This document shows positions 8,197 to 17,593 of a DNA stretch of 64,000 nucleotides, piece by piece (position 1 is the first letter of the stretch; each line of letters begins with the position of its first letter). Both the position numbers and the translations under genes were made by a program. This DNA comes from Methylomonas albis. GTDB lineage: Bacteria; Pseudomonadota; Gammaproteobacteria; Methylococcales; Methylomonadaceae. The stretch spans positions 4,154,001 to 4,218,000 of the forward strand of contig NZ_JACXSS010000001.1 in assembly GCF_014850955.1 (NCBI RefSeq), given 5' to 3'. The notes under the pieces are model-generated. The model did not search any database and was not told the DNA's origin. It saw nothing but the letters and a program-made list of their open reading frames with translations.

Positions 8197-8957
8197 AGCG
8201 CCAGCTCGATGCCGACCGGGCAATGATCCGAGCCGAACACGTCCGGCAGAATGAAAGCATCGCTGATTTGACCGAGCAGCGTCTGGCTGGTCAGCACATA
8301 ATCGATCCGCCAGCCGATGTTCTTTTCGCGGGCATTGGCGCGGTAGCTCCACCAGCTATAAGCCACGGTGTCGGGGTGCAAGTGGCGGAAACTGTCGATC
8401 AAACCGGCTTCGATAAAACGGCTAAAACCGTCGATCTCGACCTGGGTGTAACCCGCGGATTTATTGTAATTGGCTTTGGGCCGGGCAATGTCGATAGCTT
8501 GATGGGCAACGTTGAAATCGCCGCAGGCAATCAGCGGTTTTTGGCTTTGCAGTATTTGCATGTAGGCGAGAAACTCTTTATCCCAATCCTTGCGGTAATC
8601 CAGCCGTGCCAAACCGTCGCCGGAATTGGGCACGTAGACATTCAATAAATAAAAGGTTTCGAATTCGGCAACGATGACCCGGCCTTCCTGGTCATGCTCC
8701 GCAATGCCCATGTCGTGCACCACTTGCAGCGGCTGTTGCCGGCTTAATATTGCTACGCCGGAATAACCCTTACGTTCCGCTGAATTGGTATAGAGATGAT
8801 AGCCATGTATATTTTCCAGCGCTTTGCTGACTTGATCGTCTTGGGCTTTGGTTTCTTGCAGCAAGACGCAGTCGGCGTCGAGTTGTGCCAGCGTGTCCGC
8901 AAAGCCTTTGTCTTGCACGGCGCGGATGCCGTTGACATTCCAGGAGATGATTTTCAT
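8193..8957 (-). CDS. xthA: Exodeoxyribonuclease III
   Basis: 254 residues, the usual length. MKIISWNVNGIRA at the N terminus, QETK with Glu35 binding the metal, the Asp/Asn pair in GDFNVAH, and the terminal SDHCP are the canonical ExoIII/AP-endonuclease active-site motifs. It hydrolyses the backbone at abasic sites and degrades 3' ends in base-excision repair, in the cytoplasm. The start at 8957 gives the standard N terminus; a longer frame upstream adds a 46-residue nonconserved segment. Its stop overlaps the start of the uracil-DNA glycosylase gene, forming a two-gene repair operon. Confidence 0.95.
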   Translation of the reverse strand: MKIISWNVNGIRAVQDKGFADTLAQLDADCVLLQETKAQDDQVSKALENIHGYHLYTNSAERKGYSGVAILSRQQPLQVVHDMGIAEHDQEGRVIVAEFETFYLLNVYVPNSGDGLARLDYRKDWDKEFLAYMQILQSQKPLIACGDFNVAHQAIDIARPKANYNKSAGYTQVEIDGFSRFIEAGLIDSFRHLHPDTVAYSWWSYRANAREKNIGWRIDYVLTSQTLLGQISDAFILPDVFGSDHCPVGIELAL

Positions 8958-9197
8958 GTGAGGGTTCCATTTGGACGTGGGCGGAGTAGATTGATATTTT
9001 ACCGGCTTGTCCGCACGCAAGCCACCAAGGCGAAACGTGAAAAACTGGCGAATGCACAAGCAATGGCAGACAACGAACAGCCTGCCAAATTCCACGCAGC
9101 GGTAATTTCTAGCCCGGAACCTGCCGGGGCTTGCGTTTAACGCGTGTATGCGTCAAGACAAACCGCGCAACCCGGCTGACGCCTTAGCTTGTAGGCA

Positions 9198-9686
9198 TTA
9201 CATCTTCAGTTTGCTGAATTGCGCCTCGAACTCTTCCAAGGACATCGCCCCGCTCTTACCCAGGCGCTGATGCCCGGCATCAAAGAAATAGGTTCTGGGT
9301 AATTCGCCGTACCAGGCCGGATCGATTTCGTAACGCAGTTTTTCCGGGTTATCCGAGGCAAACGCCCAGTTTTCCAAGCCGCCCAGTTTGTGACTGTCGA
9401 TGATACGTTTGATCTCCGGCAAGGCTTCCACGTCGTCGGTGGCTAACATGACGATTTTTAAAGCCGGATGCTTTTCATGCAGTTTACTCAGTGTGTCCAT
9501 GTCCTTCAGGCAGGACGGACAATCCACCGACCAGATCGCCAGCATTAAGGGCTGATTGGGGCTTGCAGCTAAAATCTGTTGGTAGCTACCGGGGGTGAAA
9601 GGTTTTATCTCAGGCTGATCAGCCGAAACCGAGGACATGAAAATTGTTGTTAACGTTAGCCCAGCCAGCAGTTTTCCAGTATTCAT
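9198..9686 (-). CDS. Exported thioredoxin-like protein (TlpA-like)
   Basis: 162 residues. An N-terminal signal peptide runs to about VSADQ, followed by a thioredoxin-like domain with WSVDCPSCLKDMDTL; the C-x2-C pair (CPSC) is the redox site. Further on, GELPRTYFFDAGHQRLGK carries the cis-Pro (ELPRT) expected in the fold. It is therefore a periplasmic thiol reductase or chaperone of the TlpA/ResA kind, often linked to cytochrome or copper-protein assembly. ATG 9686 gives the better signal peptide; a GTG at 9713 is in frame. It stands alone between xthA and the TonB receptor gene, so the substrate cannot be read from context. Confidence 0.8.
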   Translation of the reverse strand: MNTGKLLAGLTLTTIFMSSVSADQPEIKPFTPGSYQQILAASPNQPLMLAIWSVDCPSCLKDMDTLSKLHEKHPALKIVMLATDDVEALPEIKRIIDSHKLGGLENWAFASDNPEKLRYEIDPAWYGELPRTYFFDAGHQRLGKSGAMSLEEFEAQFSKLKM

Positions 9687-10210
9687 AGTGTTATTAGCAA
9701 ATTGGTTAAACACGCAGCCGACCTACGACTGTAAAAACAGCAGTCACATTACCGCCTGTTACCCTGACATTCAAGCCAAAACTGATGAGATCCGCGCAAG
9801 GCAAAGTTCAGTAAAACCCCATCAATCAGACAGGATTTGTAAACAGAATTTTACTATTGGCCATCCATACGTCCGCTTGACAGCACACATTTGGCAACCC
9901 AAGCCCGTCAATCCTCAGTGCTGTCCGCATGACACTAACCGTTTGAAATACAGAGATCTTTCACACCTGTAATCCGGGTGATACAGCTACTCAACCATCC
10001 CGACTAACAATACTGCGCGGTATCACCCAAAAAAAGCTTAACAAATCATCCATATAACATAGATTAATAAAATTACGCCGCAGTACTGGTTTTTTTTCAA
10101 TTAAATCAAAGCCATTCCATTCTGGCCCCAATATTGCGGCTAATCCGAAACGGTTTTTGCCCAAAAGCCTTACACGAATCCTCAAACAATAACTACGACA
10201 GAGACTAACC
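9687..10210. other. Intergenic region between divergent genes
   Basis: About 520 bp between the thioredoxin-like gene (minus) and the TonB receptor gene (plus). It must contain both promoters. I see no Fur-box-like 19-mer, riboswitch or repeat that I can defend, and no protein-like frame. Confidence 0.4.
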
Positions 10211-12733
10211 GTGAAAATTCAATCCGAAATCTTTGAGAACCCCAACTCTCATCGTTTACCAATTCGAACTTTGTTATCAGCGGCTATTCTGCTCGCTTTA
10301 TCCGGTAATTTAGCAATCGCGGAAACTCAGAAAAAACATACGGGCATTGCAGCGAAAAATACCACTAAGGACAAAGTGTCGTCTGAGTCTGCAGAGCAGG
10401 CTAAACGGCAAGCCCCGCAAACACAACCGGAGCAAAAGTCACTAGAAGGTGCCGGCTTGGGTGCTAATGCCAAAGAAGAAGTGATGGAAGAAATGGTTAT
10501 TACCGGGGAAGTAGCAAAAGACTCGCATTTCACCTCGCCATCCACCCGTTTATCACGCGCCGAAATTGAACGGCAAAACGCCCAAACCACCGAGGAAGCC
10601 GTCAAGTACCAACCCAGCTTGCAAATTCGCCAACGCTACATCGGCGATCCTAACGGCGTGTTGGGCATCCGCGGTGCAGATATGTTCTCTACGGCCAGAA
10701 ACATGGTCTACGCCGACGGCCTACCCCTGCACAATCAACTGCAAGCTTCTTTTAACGGTGCGCCGCGCTGGTCCATGGTGGGTCCAAACGAAATCGACGC
10801 GGTTGACGTGGTTTACGGTCCATTTTCCGCGGAATACAGCGGTAACTCGATCGGTGGCGTGGTCAATATCAAAACTCACATGCCGATGAAGGAAGAATAC
10901 TACGCTGAGGCCAGCTACTTTGCCCAACCCTGGAAAAATATTGGTGCGGATAGCGGCACCTATGACGGCAATCGACAGTATTTTTCTTACGGTAATCGCT
11001 TAGACAAGTGGTCCGCACTGCTTTCCTATAATCGCTTGGAAGCGGAAAGCCAACCTATGAGTTACTTCATCGATAACACAGGCTTACGCAATCCGACTGG
11101 AACACAGACTGCTGTCACTGGCGCGGTGCCGACGCTAGACACTCGCGGCACGCCTAGTTACATCTACGGCGACACCGGCCCGGAATTAGTCAATACTGAT
11201 TTAGTTAAACTCAAAGTGGGTTACGACATTACCCCGGATTTGCAGGCCATCTTTACCGGCGCATTTGAGGAGCGCACCCGTAAAGCCGAAACACCCCGCA
11301 ATTATCTAACCTCTGCAAACGGCAGCGCCTACTACGGTGATAACAATAACAACTCTCGCGATGCCGTTTATGCGGGGAGGGCGTTCAACGTTCTGAACAG
11401 CGGCTTTGGGCCATCCGATGACGAACGACAAACTATGCAAATCGGCATGCAGTTGAAAGGCGCGATCACTGACACCTGGGATATCGACACCACCTTCAGC
11501 TATCTGGACGTGATCAAAGACGAGCGCAGAACCGCTTTTTTTAACCCTGACGATCCTCGTAACCAAAACACCGGTCAATTACAGGTGTTTGACGATTTCA
11601 ATTGGAAAAACTACGATCTGAAACTGAGCACCCGGGAGTTTTTAGGCTGGAAACCATTGGAGTTCTTGGGCGGTTATCACTTCGACAACTACAACATGAA
11701 CTTCAAGCAGTTCTCCTATAACAGCTATTCAGCGGATCAAATCGGATCGGAAACCGTAGGACGGCGCAACCAAGGCGAAGTGACCACTAATGCTATGTTT
11801 GGTCAGTTCGCTTATCACTTTGCGCCCGACTGGGATTTGACACTGGGTGCACGATACGAATGGTGGTTGGCATCAAGCGGCGTAGCCTCGAACCGCGCAT
11901 TGTCGGACCGGAGTGATGACGCCATTTCCCCTAAAGCCTCTTTAGGCTTTGAGCCTTCCAATTGGAAGTTCCGCTATTCTTTCGGTCGAGCTTACCGCTT
12001 TCCGGTCATCGCCGAAATGTATCAAAACTTGCAAACACCGACCAGCATCACCACTGCAAACGCCAACTTAAAAGCCGAGGACGGCTGGCATCACAACTTC
12101 ATGATTGAGTACGGACTGGAGAACGGCTACGTGCGAGTCAACGTGTTTCGCGATGACATTCGTAACACGATCCAACAAGTCCGCCGCGCGTCCGGCATAT
12201 TGACAGAAAATGCTTTCCAAAACATTCCTGCTACCAGCACTACCGGCGTGGAATTGGTTTACGATCAAGCACGCGTGTTGGATTCTGATTTTGATTTGAA
12301 TTTTAACGCCACATGGATGAACGCCATTGTTGAAGACGGTGGACCGGACATCAACTTCCAGGAAGCGGATGGAACGCTGACCCGATTTAATCTCACCGGC
12401 AAAGAACGGATCCGGCTACCCGAATGGCGTTTTAACGCGCTGGCAACCTATCACATCAACGAGGCCTGGGATACATCAATGGCCGGTCGATATACCAGCG
12501 ATTCTTACAACGATATCGATAACGGCGACCACGTTAACAACGTATTTGGCTCTCAGGACGGTTTTTTCTTCCTGGACTTTAAAACCAGCTACCGCTTTAA
12601 ATACGATTTGCTGGGTAAACCTGCGAAAAGTCGCATCTCTTTCGGTATTAATAATCTAACCGACAAAACGGCTTACGTATTTCATCCTTACCCCCAACGA
12701 ACCTTTTTCCTGGAAGGTGCCATAAGTTTCTAG
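10211..12733 (+). CDS. TonB-dependent outer-membrane receptor (A)
   Basis: 840 residues from a GTG. A signal peptide (hydrophobic LLSAAILLALSGNLAIA, about 20-38) precedes a low-complexity Ala/Lys/Gln linker and a TonB-box-like EEMVITGEV near residue 95. The plug follows (EEAVKYQPSLQIRQRYIG, GIRGADMF, then VDVVYGPFSAEYSGNSIGG near 195-215), and then a 22-strand-type barrel ending in an aromatic residue (FLEGAISF), as needed for BAM insertion. It imports a scarce ligand across the outer membrane with TonB/ExbBD energy; the ligand cannot be told. A paralogue lies 800 bp downstream (13533-15890), sharing RYIGD-NG, the APRWSMV segment and YGPFSAEY. An inverted repeat at 12744-12759 follows the stop. 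Confidence 0.92.
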   Translation: MKIQSEIFENPNSHRLPIRTLLSAAILLALSGNLAIAETQKKHTGIAAKNTTKDKVSSESAEQAKRQAPQTQPEQKSLEGAGLGANAKEEVMEEMVITGEVAKDSHFTSPSTRLSRAEIERQNAQTTEEAVKYQPSLQIRQRYIGDPNGVLGIRGADMFSTARNMVYADGLPLHNQLQASFNGAPRWSMVGPNEIDAVDVVYGPFSAEYSGNSIGGVVNIKTHMPMKEEYYAEASYFAQPWKNIGADSGTYDGNRQYFSYGNRLDKWSALLSYNRLEAESQPMSYFIDNTGLRNPTGTQTAVTGAVPTLDTRGTPSYIYGDTGPELVNTDLVKLKVGYDITPDLQAIFTGAFEERTRKAETPRNYLTSANGSAYYGDNNNNSRDAVYAGRAFNVLNSGFGPSDDERQTMQIGMQLKGAITDTWDIDTTFSYLDVIKDERRTAFFNPDDPRNQNTGQLQVFDDFNWKNYDLKLSTREFLGWKPLEFLGGYHFDNYNMNFKQFSYNSYSADQIGSETVGRRNQGEVTTNAMFGQFAYHFAPDWDLTLGARYEWWLASSGVASNRALSDRSDDAISPKASLGFEPSNWKFRYSFGRAYRFPVIAEMYQNLQTPTSITTANANLKAEDGWHHNFMIEYGLENGYVRVNVFRDDIRNTIQQVRRASGILTENAFQNIPATSTTGVELVYDQARVLDSDFDLNFNATWMNAIVEDGGPDINFQEADGTLTRFNLTGKERIRLPEWRFNALATYHINEAWDTSMAGRYTSDSYNDIDNGDHVNNVFGSQDGFFFLDFKTSYRFKYDLLGKPAKSRISFGINNLTDKTAYVFHPYPQRTFFLEGAISF

Positions 12734-13532
12734 GCGTGACCAAGGCCGGCGCGCCGGCCCTGATTTCGGCGAGTGTCGGCTTCCGGCGGGAAAGATTGCT
12801 AGCCATCCCTGACTAGCAATCACGCCTACACCACCACATGTTTGCCTGCGGCGGCCCCGGCCGTCCGCGTCACCGCGGCTTTGGCCCAACATGATGACAT
12901 GGACTCCTCCTCACTTCCATGGTGTCGAAAGGTTTTATTTCAATACTTTCAGCAAATGCACAGCCAACGTTGCAAATTAGCAATACTAATGCCGTCAACG
13001 TTTTTTTTATCATCATATTGATTTGTTGTTCAGATGGAATTGGAATTGCTCTCGGTAGAGCTCCATGTTGCGCTGCAATTTACAGTCAGCTGCTGAAGCA
13101 TTCAAGACCAAAGTATATTTGCTTAAACAAACTTTCTCGCCAAGCCTTCACACTCCTTATCAAATAACATAGTTTTTTAAAGCTATGCGTCCTTTAACAA
13201 GAGCAAGAGGGTCCATATCGGTCCAACCTAGCACATTCAATACCCAACCTCGCCTACAAACCCTATCCAATCGTGATTAATGGCCCTAAGTAATAAGGAA
13301 TCAGTCAAAAATATAGGTTATATGACTCATTATTGCTGCAATATTTAAGTTAAATAACATAGTTTTGATAAAAAACGCTTGTATAAATGTTCCGACTTTT
13401 TGCTCAATGCCAGCATATTCGGTGCCTAGCCCATATCGATACCGCCATGGTGTAAATCTTGCTTTAGTGATGCTATTTACTTTGCCTAAAACTGGCAAAA
13501 CTCATTTCTGCTGTATCCACACTAAATTTGAT
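12734..13532. other. Intergenic region with palindromes between the two TonB receptor genes
   Basis: Contains a perfect 16-bp palindrome GGCCGGCGCGCCGGCC at 12744-12759, an inverted repeat GATTGCTAG/CTAGCAATC at 12794-12821, and a segment (12849-12874) resembling the GGCGGCCCCG repeat near 3488. The rest (12900-13532) is A+T-rich with no protein-like frame. The first palindrome may terminate transcription of receptor A although no T-run follows it. Confidence 0.45.
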
Positions 13533-15890
13533 ATGACAATAACTATTAAAACCAAATATCTAGTCCTTTTAGGCTTAACACATCTTGGAACCGCCCTAGC
13601 AGAAGAAGCCGCTAAACCCCAAAAGGCTAGTTCCAAGGAAAAATCCGAGACCTACCAACTTGAAGAAATGGTTGTCAGCGACAAACAAACAAGTGGCACA
13701 CCATCGAAATACAGCCTGTTTCCGAATACTGCCAAATCGACACCTACCTACACAATCAAAGCAGAGGACGTTGACACCAAAGTCAATGCAACGACAGTTG
13801 AAGACGTACTGAGGTACGCCCCGAGCTTGCATATGCGTAGACGCTATATTGGCGACCAAAACGGTATGATGGGAATACGGGGTAGCAATATCGTGCAAAG
13901 CACTCACAACATGGTGTTCGCGGATGGCATGCCACTACACAATCCCGTAAGCAGCGGTTTTTCCGCCCCGCGCTGGTCCATGGTTGCGCCAAGCGAAATC
14001 GAAACGGCGGAAGTGCTGTATGGACCGTTTTCAGCTGAATATGGCGGCAGCTCCATGGGCGGCGTTGTCAATCTAAATACCAAGATGCCGGATAAGTTTG
14101 AAGCGGAGATGAATGTTACCGGGATGTTCCAAGACATGCATCGCGGTGGACGCAATGAATTGCTCAGTGGCTTTAGAACATTTCTTTCCGGCGGAAACCG
14201 CATAGGCAAGTTCAGCGTATATGGGTTTTACAATCATTTGGAGAATGACGGCCAACCGATGGACCCCATCGACACAGCAAGCGTAACTCCGGGCGCCGTA
14301 GGTACTAGAACCCGCGTCACCGGCGGACAATTGACACCCATCCCGACCGGGGCACAAGGCATTATTTTTGGCGATGACGGCACTCAACACGTTGCCACCG
14401 ATTTGTTTAAATTGAAAATGGCTTACGATTTGACGGAAGAATTGCAAGCCCGCTTCACCATCGCCTATGAAGAACGCGAGAACTACAACAACGCACCACT
14501 AAGCCTGTTAAGAAACAGTGCGGGCGGAACGGTATACAGCGGCAATGTGAATCAAAACGGTCTCAATTTTACGGTTCCTGCGACGGCGTTTAGAAATTCC
14601 GTGTTAAATCGTCAGGCGCTAAATTATGGTTTCAATTTAAAAGGTAAAATTTCCAAAGACTGGAAAATCGATACCACCGCCAGCTATTACGATCCGTTTA
14701 AAGACAACACCGTTGCCTCTAACTTTTCACCACTTGACCCGTTAAACAACAACAGAGGCCAAGTCACCGACATCAGTACCTGGTGGGCATCTTACGACTT
14801 GAAATTCGCCAACGATAACTTTTTGGGTCGCGACGATTTATCTTTCATGGGTGGTTATCAATTTTTACGCGGCAGCGTAACCAACAAGATTTATAACTCC
14901 AACAATTTTACTTTGGCCGGCCGCGATCAAGCAGTCAGCGACAGCGGCGGCGCAACTCAAACCAACAGTGTATTCTCCCAGTTGGAATGGCGCTTCTTGA
15001 CTGACTGGAGCATCATGGCGGGGGCAAGACTGGATTATTGGGAGGCGCTTGATGGTCACTTTTATGATTATTTGAATGCCACTTCAAGATTGAGAAAACA
15101 GGATTACGCCGACCGGGACGCTTCCCGCATCTCCCCCAAAGCAGCGCTCGAATTTTCACCAGGCAATTGGACGTTCCGCTACTCGTTTTCAAAAGCGTAC
15201 CGTTTTCCAATTTCCGACGAGCTATTTTCCAGCGCTAGCACATTTGCAGCGACCACAGTTGCCAACCCTAATCTAGGGCCGGAGAACGGTTATTTTCAAA
15301 ACTTCATGACTCAGTACGATATTCCTAGAGGCTATATACGAGCCAACTTCTTTTACGACATCGTTAATGACGAAATTGCCAGTGTTTCGCAAAGTTTTGG
15401 CGGCGTAAACGTCAGCACGTATAACGCCTTCGGCCAAACCGAAACCATAGGCACGGAATTGGCCTTTTATCAAAACGGCATTTTCGGACTACCTCTCGAT
15501 TTTATGGCTAATAGCACGTTCATGAACAAGAACATCACTAAAAACCGGGATACTTCATATGTGGGGAATCAGTGGGCACGGATACCCAAGCTACAAGCTT
15601 ATGCATCTGCGACCTACCATATCCTTCCGGTATGGGATACGGCCGTCGGCGTGCGTTATCGTAGCGATATTTTCCAGCGTTACGAGAACAACGACATAAT
15701 GGCTAATGTGTTCAGCGGCTCCGACGAATACACCTTTGTTGATTTCAAAACCACCTATCAATTGCCAATACATCCGCATTTGAAAAGTGCCATTTCCGCC
15801 GGCGTAGACAACATCCTGGATCAGGATGTGTATGAAAATAACCCGCTCGCTCAACGCTCTTACTACGTCAGTTTGTCACTCAAGTATTAA
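13533..15890 (+). CDS. TonB-dependent outer-membrane receptor (B)
   Basis: 785 residues from ATG 13533, which directly begins a signal peptide ending GTALAEE; a 56-codon upstream extension is in frame but has no signal character. A TonB-box-like LEEMVVSDKQ lies near residue 45; the plug has EDVLRYAPSLHMRRRYIGD, GIRGSN and AEVLYGPFSAEYGGSSMGG; the barrel ends NPLAQRSYYVSLSLKY. It is a paralogue of receptor A upstream, and its C terminus is nearly identical to the relic at 55795-55983, so at least three copies of this receptor family existed in this window. The ligand is unknown. A Rho-independent terminator follows 11 bp after the stop. Confidence 0.92.
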   Translation: MTITIKTKYLVLLGLTHLGTALAEEAAKPQKASSKEKSETYQLEEMVVSDKQTSGTPSKYSLFPNTAKSTPTYTIKAEDVDTKVNATTVEDVLRYAPSLHMRRRYIGDQNGMMGIRGSNIVQSTHNMVFADGMPLHNPVSSGFSAPRWSMVAPSEIETAEVLYGPFSAEYGGSSMGGVVNLNTKMPDKFEAEMNVTGMFQDMHRGGRNELLSGFRTFLSGGNRIGKFSVYGFYNHLENDGQPMDPIDTASVTPGAVGTRTRVTGGQLTPIPTGAQGIIFGDDGTQHVATDLFKLKMAYDLTEELQARFTIAYEERENYNNAPLSLLRNSAGGTVYSGNVNQNGLNFTVPATAFRNSVLNRQALNYGFNLKGKISKDWKIDTTASYYDPFKDNTVASNFSPLDPLNNNRGQVTDISTWWASYDLKFANDNFLGRDDLSFMGGYQFLRGSVTNKIYNSNNFTLAGRDQAVSDSGGATQTNSVFSQLEWRFLTDWSIMAGARLDYWEALDGHFYDYLNATSRLRKQDYADRDASRISPKAALEFSPGNWTFRYSFSKAYRFPISDELFSSASTFAATTVANPNLGPENGYFQNFMTQYDIPRGYIRANFFYDIVNDEIASVSQSFGGVNVSTYNAFGQTETIGTELAFYQNGIFGLPLDFMANSTFMNKNITKNRDTSYVGNQWARIPKLQAYASATYHILPVWDTAVGVRYRSDIFQRYENNDIMANVFSGSDEYTFVDFKTTYQLPIHPHLKSAISAGVDNILDQDVYENNPLAQRSYYVSLSLKY

Positions 15891-15901
15891 GCGATTGGAC
15901 A

Positions 15902-15930
15902 AAGATAGGGGCTAACAGCTCCTATCTTTT
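15902..15930 (+). terminator. Rho-independent terminator of TonB receptor B
   Basis: AAGATAGGGGCT and AGCTCCTATCTT form a 12-bp stem with one G-T pair around an AAC loop, ending in a TTTT run, placed immediately after the receptor stop codon. Confidence 0.85.
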
Positions 15931-16103
15931 CATTCTCCAAGCGCCAATCCAAAAAAAGCTTAATGCTTAGCGTTGCAAGATCAATATCCTACAATAGACA
16001 GATCAAAACTTAAGGGTGGTTTGGCTGAAAATAGCCGAATGAAAAATCGTCGCTAACCCGCCAACGGCGGCATTGGACAGCACATCGAATGATGGTGCGG
16101 AAT

Positions 16104-16709
16104 TCAGTCCTCAGGCCCGAAACACTGCTGGTAGTCCTTACAAACCTCGCAGGACGGCGCCCGGCAGACATATAAACCTTCCGCTTCGCATAGTTGTTTG
16201 TATAGAAATTTTTTCCATTTCATGTCTTTGCTGTTGCGGACCAGTAGTTCCGGAAAGTTGTAGCCCAACATGGCCGATAAATCGCTCCGGGCCCATAAAC
16301 CTAAATCCTGCCACAGATGATCGCTACCCAAACAGGCGGCCACGATCATGGCGATCAGCCATTCGGTTTCCACGCCGGGATTGGCGGCGAATTGTCCGAG
16401 TAGGACTTCAAGATCCTGTTTTTCCAACATACGACTGAAATCCAGACAACTACCTGAAATGGCTTGCGTAGCCAACTGATACCCAGGGAAATACCTATCG
16501 ATCAGTTGTTGAAATTGTGCCGGGCTTAAGCCCAGGCTATCGGGCAGCACCCCATCGCCGACGCTCCAACTGGCGATGATTTGTGCCAACCAGACACTAT
16601 TGGGTGACTGGTCGGCACAGGCCATCAGATCCTGATAAATGTGTTGCCGCGACCTAACAACCGAGGGCTCTGCCCTATCGTTCGGTTCGATGGAAAGTGT
16701 GCAACTCAT
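16104..16709 (-). CDS. nifQ: NifQ, molybdenum delivery for FeMo-co
   Basis: 201 residues ending in the family signature C-x4-C-x2-C-x5-C (Cys182, Cys187, Cys190, Cys196; CRAPSCEVCKDYQQC), which in NifQ binds a [Mo-3Fe-4S] cluster donated to NifEN/NifH for FeMo-cofactor synthesis. The preceding helical body (residues 20-170, WLAQIIASWSVG, LIAMIVAACLGSDHLWQDLGL) matches the family pattern. It is the last gene of the minus-strand run nifB-fdxN-nifO-like-fprA-fdx-FeSII-nifQ, 37 bp beyond the FeSII-like gene. The molybdenum storage genes mosBA lie about 37 kb away in the same window, so storage and delivery of Mo are both represented. Confidence 0.92.
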   Translation of the reverse strand: MSCTLSIEPNDRAEPSVVRSRQHIYQDLMACADQSPNSVWLAQIIASWSVGDGVLPDSLGLSPAQFQQLIDRYFPGYQLATQAISGSCLDFSRMLEKQDLEVLLGQFAANPGVETEWLIAMIVAACLGSDHLWQDLGLWARSDLSAMLGYNFPELLVRNSKDMKWKKFLYKQLCEAEGLYVCRAPSCEVCKDYQQCFGPED

Positions 16710-16746
16710 ACTCGATTCTCCGGCCTATTTAACGATGACGCAGAAA

Positions 16747-17097
16747 TTAATATTCGACGCGAATATCTTCATCCCTAACGATCATCTGACAAGCCAGGCG
16801 CCATTCCGGCGGCAGGTCGTCGACGATCATTTGATCCAACTGTTCAGCAGAGACTTTGCCGATTTGTTTCAGCAGGGATTTTTCTTTCTCGGTCATCGTG
16901 CCACCCATGCGTTCCAATTTTTTATCGATGCTGGTGACGCGGACCACGCAAGTGCCGCATTCGCCATCTTCGCATTCGAAATTGATGGGGATTTTGTTTT
17001 CCAAAGCCAGCTTCAAAATAGTCTGGGTGTGACTGCCGGCAACGGCGTAAACGGTTTTATCCCGATATTCGGGACTGGTAAATGTTACTAAAGCCAT
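16747..17097 (-). CDS. FeSII (Shethna protein II)-like 2Fe-2S protective ferredoxin
   Basis: 116 residues. Cys42, Cys47, Cys50 (FECEDGECGTC) and Cys103 (RLACQ) are the 2Fe-2S ligands. Beyond the ferredoxin fold, the features match Azotobacter FeSII as I recall it: VxAVAG near residue 17, the insert MTEKEKSLLKQIGK (68-81), DLPPEWRLACQ-IV-DED and a VEY/VEF ending. In Azotobacter FeSII binds MoFe and Fe proteins on oxidation and holds nitrogenase in an inactive, oxygen-tolerant complex. Here it lies in the nif accessory run, 21 bp from a conventional ferredoxin gene and before nifQ. I infer the same conformational protection in this aerobe. The family assignment is by eye. Confidence 0.85.
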   Translation of the reverse strand: MALVTFTSPEYRDKTVYAVAGSHTQTILKLALENKIPINFECEDGECGTCVVRVTSIDKKLERMGGTMTEKEKSLLKQIGKVSAEQLDQMIVDDLPPEWRLACQMIVRDEDIRVEY

Positions 17098-17118
17098 GTG
17101 TTACTCCTTTTGCGTTGC

Positions 17119-17406
17119 TTAAACTGGTTTAAGGGAAATTTCGCCGCCCAAGACTTGCGCTTGGCAAGCCAGACGGTTGTGTTTACCGGCCATGTTTTCC
17201 CGCAAAATTTTGTCTTCCAGTACTGACGGCTCGGTCAAGTTATTCCAACCAGCAGTCACTTTCATAATGCAGGTTCCGCAATCGCCTTCCCGGCAACCGT
17301 AGGTAATGCCGGAACCTACTTTCTCGGACACCTCAATCACCCGAGTGCCGGCGGGGACGGTAACCGTCACGTTTATATCTTCAAATGTAATGGTCGCTTT
17401 GGCCAT
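17119..17406 (-). CDS. 2Fe-2S plant-type ferredoxin, nif-associated
   Basis: 95 residues with the ferredoxin ligand set Cys38-x4-Cys43-x2-Cys46 (YGCREGDCGTC) and Cys81 (RLACQ). An electron carrier in the cytoplasm, probably feeding nitrogenase or cofactor assembly enzymes given its position. It is the first gene of a small group with the FeSII-like gene (21 bp on) and nifQ, separated from fprA by 187 bp that includes a hairpin at 17544-17567, so it may have its own promoter. Similar to the FdxD/[2Fe-2S] ferredoxins found in nif clusters, but a firm symbol cannot be given. Confidence 0.88.
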   Translation of the reverse strand: MAKATITFEDINVTVTVPAGTRVIEVSEKVGSGITYGCREGDCGTCIMKVTAGWNNLTEPSVLEDKILRENMAGKHNRLACQAQVLGGEISLKPV

Positions 17407-17543
17407 TGTAAAAACTCCATAAGGTATTAAAAGTAATCTCGGCAGCCTCTAATCTGAGGACTCCCGGTTTGGAACCGAAACGATTCCTGATTTTCACCGG
17501 CCTTACGACCGATGAGGTCACCGACACGTCCTTGGATCGGTTT

Positions 17544-17567
17544 AGCCTACGAATAATGCTGTAGGCT
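17544..17567 (-). terminator. Hairpin after the flavodiiron gene
   Basis: AGCCTAC and GTAGGCT are perfect inverted 7-mers around a 10-nt loop, just downstream of the fprA stop. No U-run follows on the minus strand, so it may be an attenuating or mRNA-stabilising hairpin rather than a full terminator. Confidence 0.4.
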
Positions 17568-17593
17568 CAATAGCAAGCGTCTGTTAATCCGGT

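Noticed and set aside
13365-13532. N-terminal extension of TonB receptor B
   Set aside because: The in-frame upstream codons lack signal-peptide character, whereas ATG 13533 begins a proper one.
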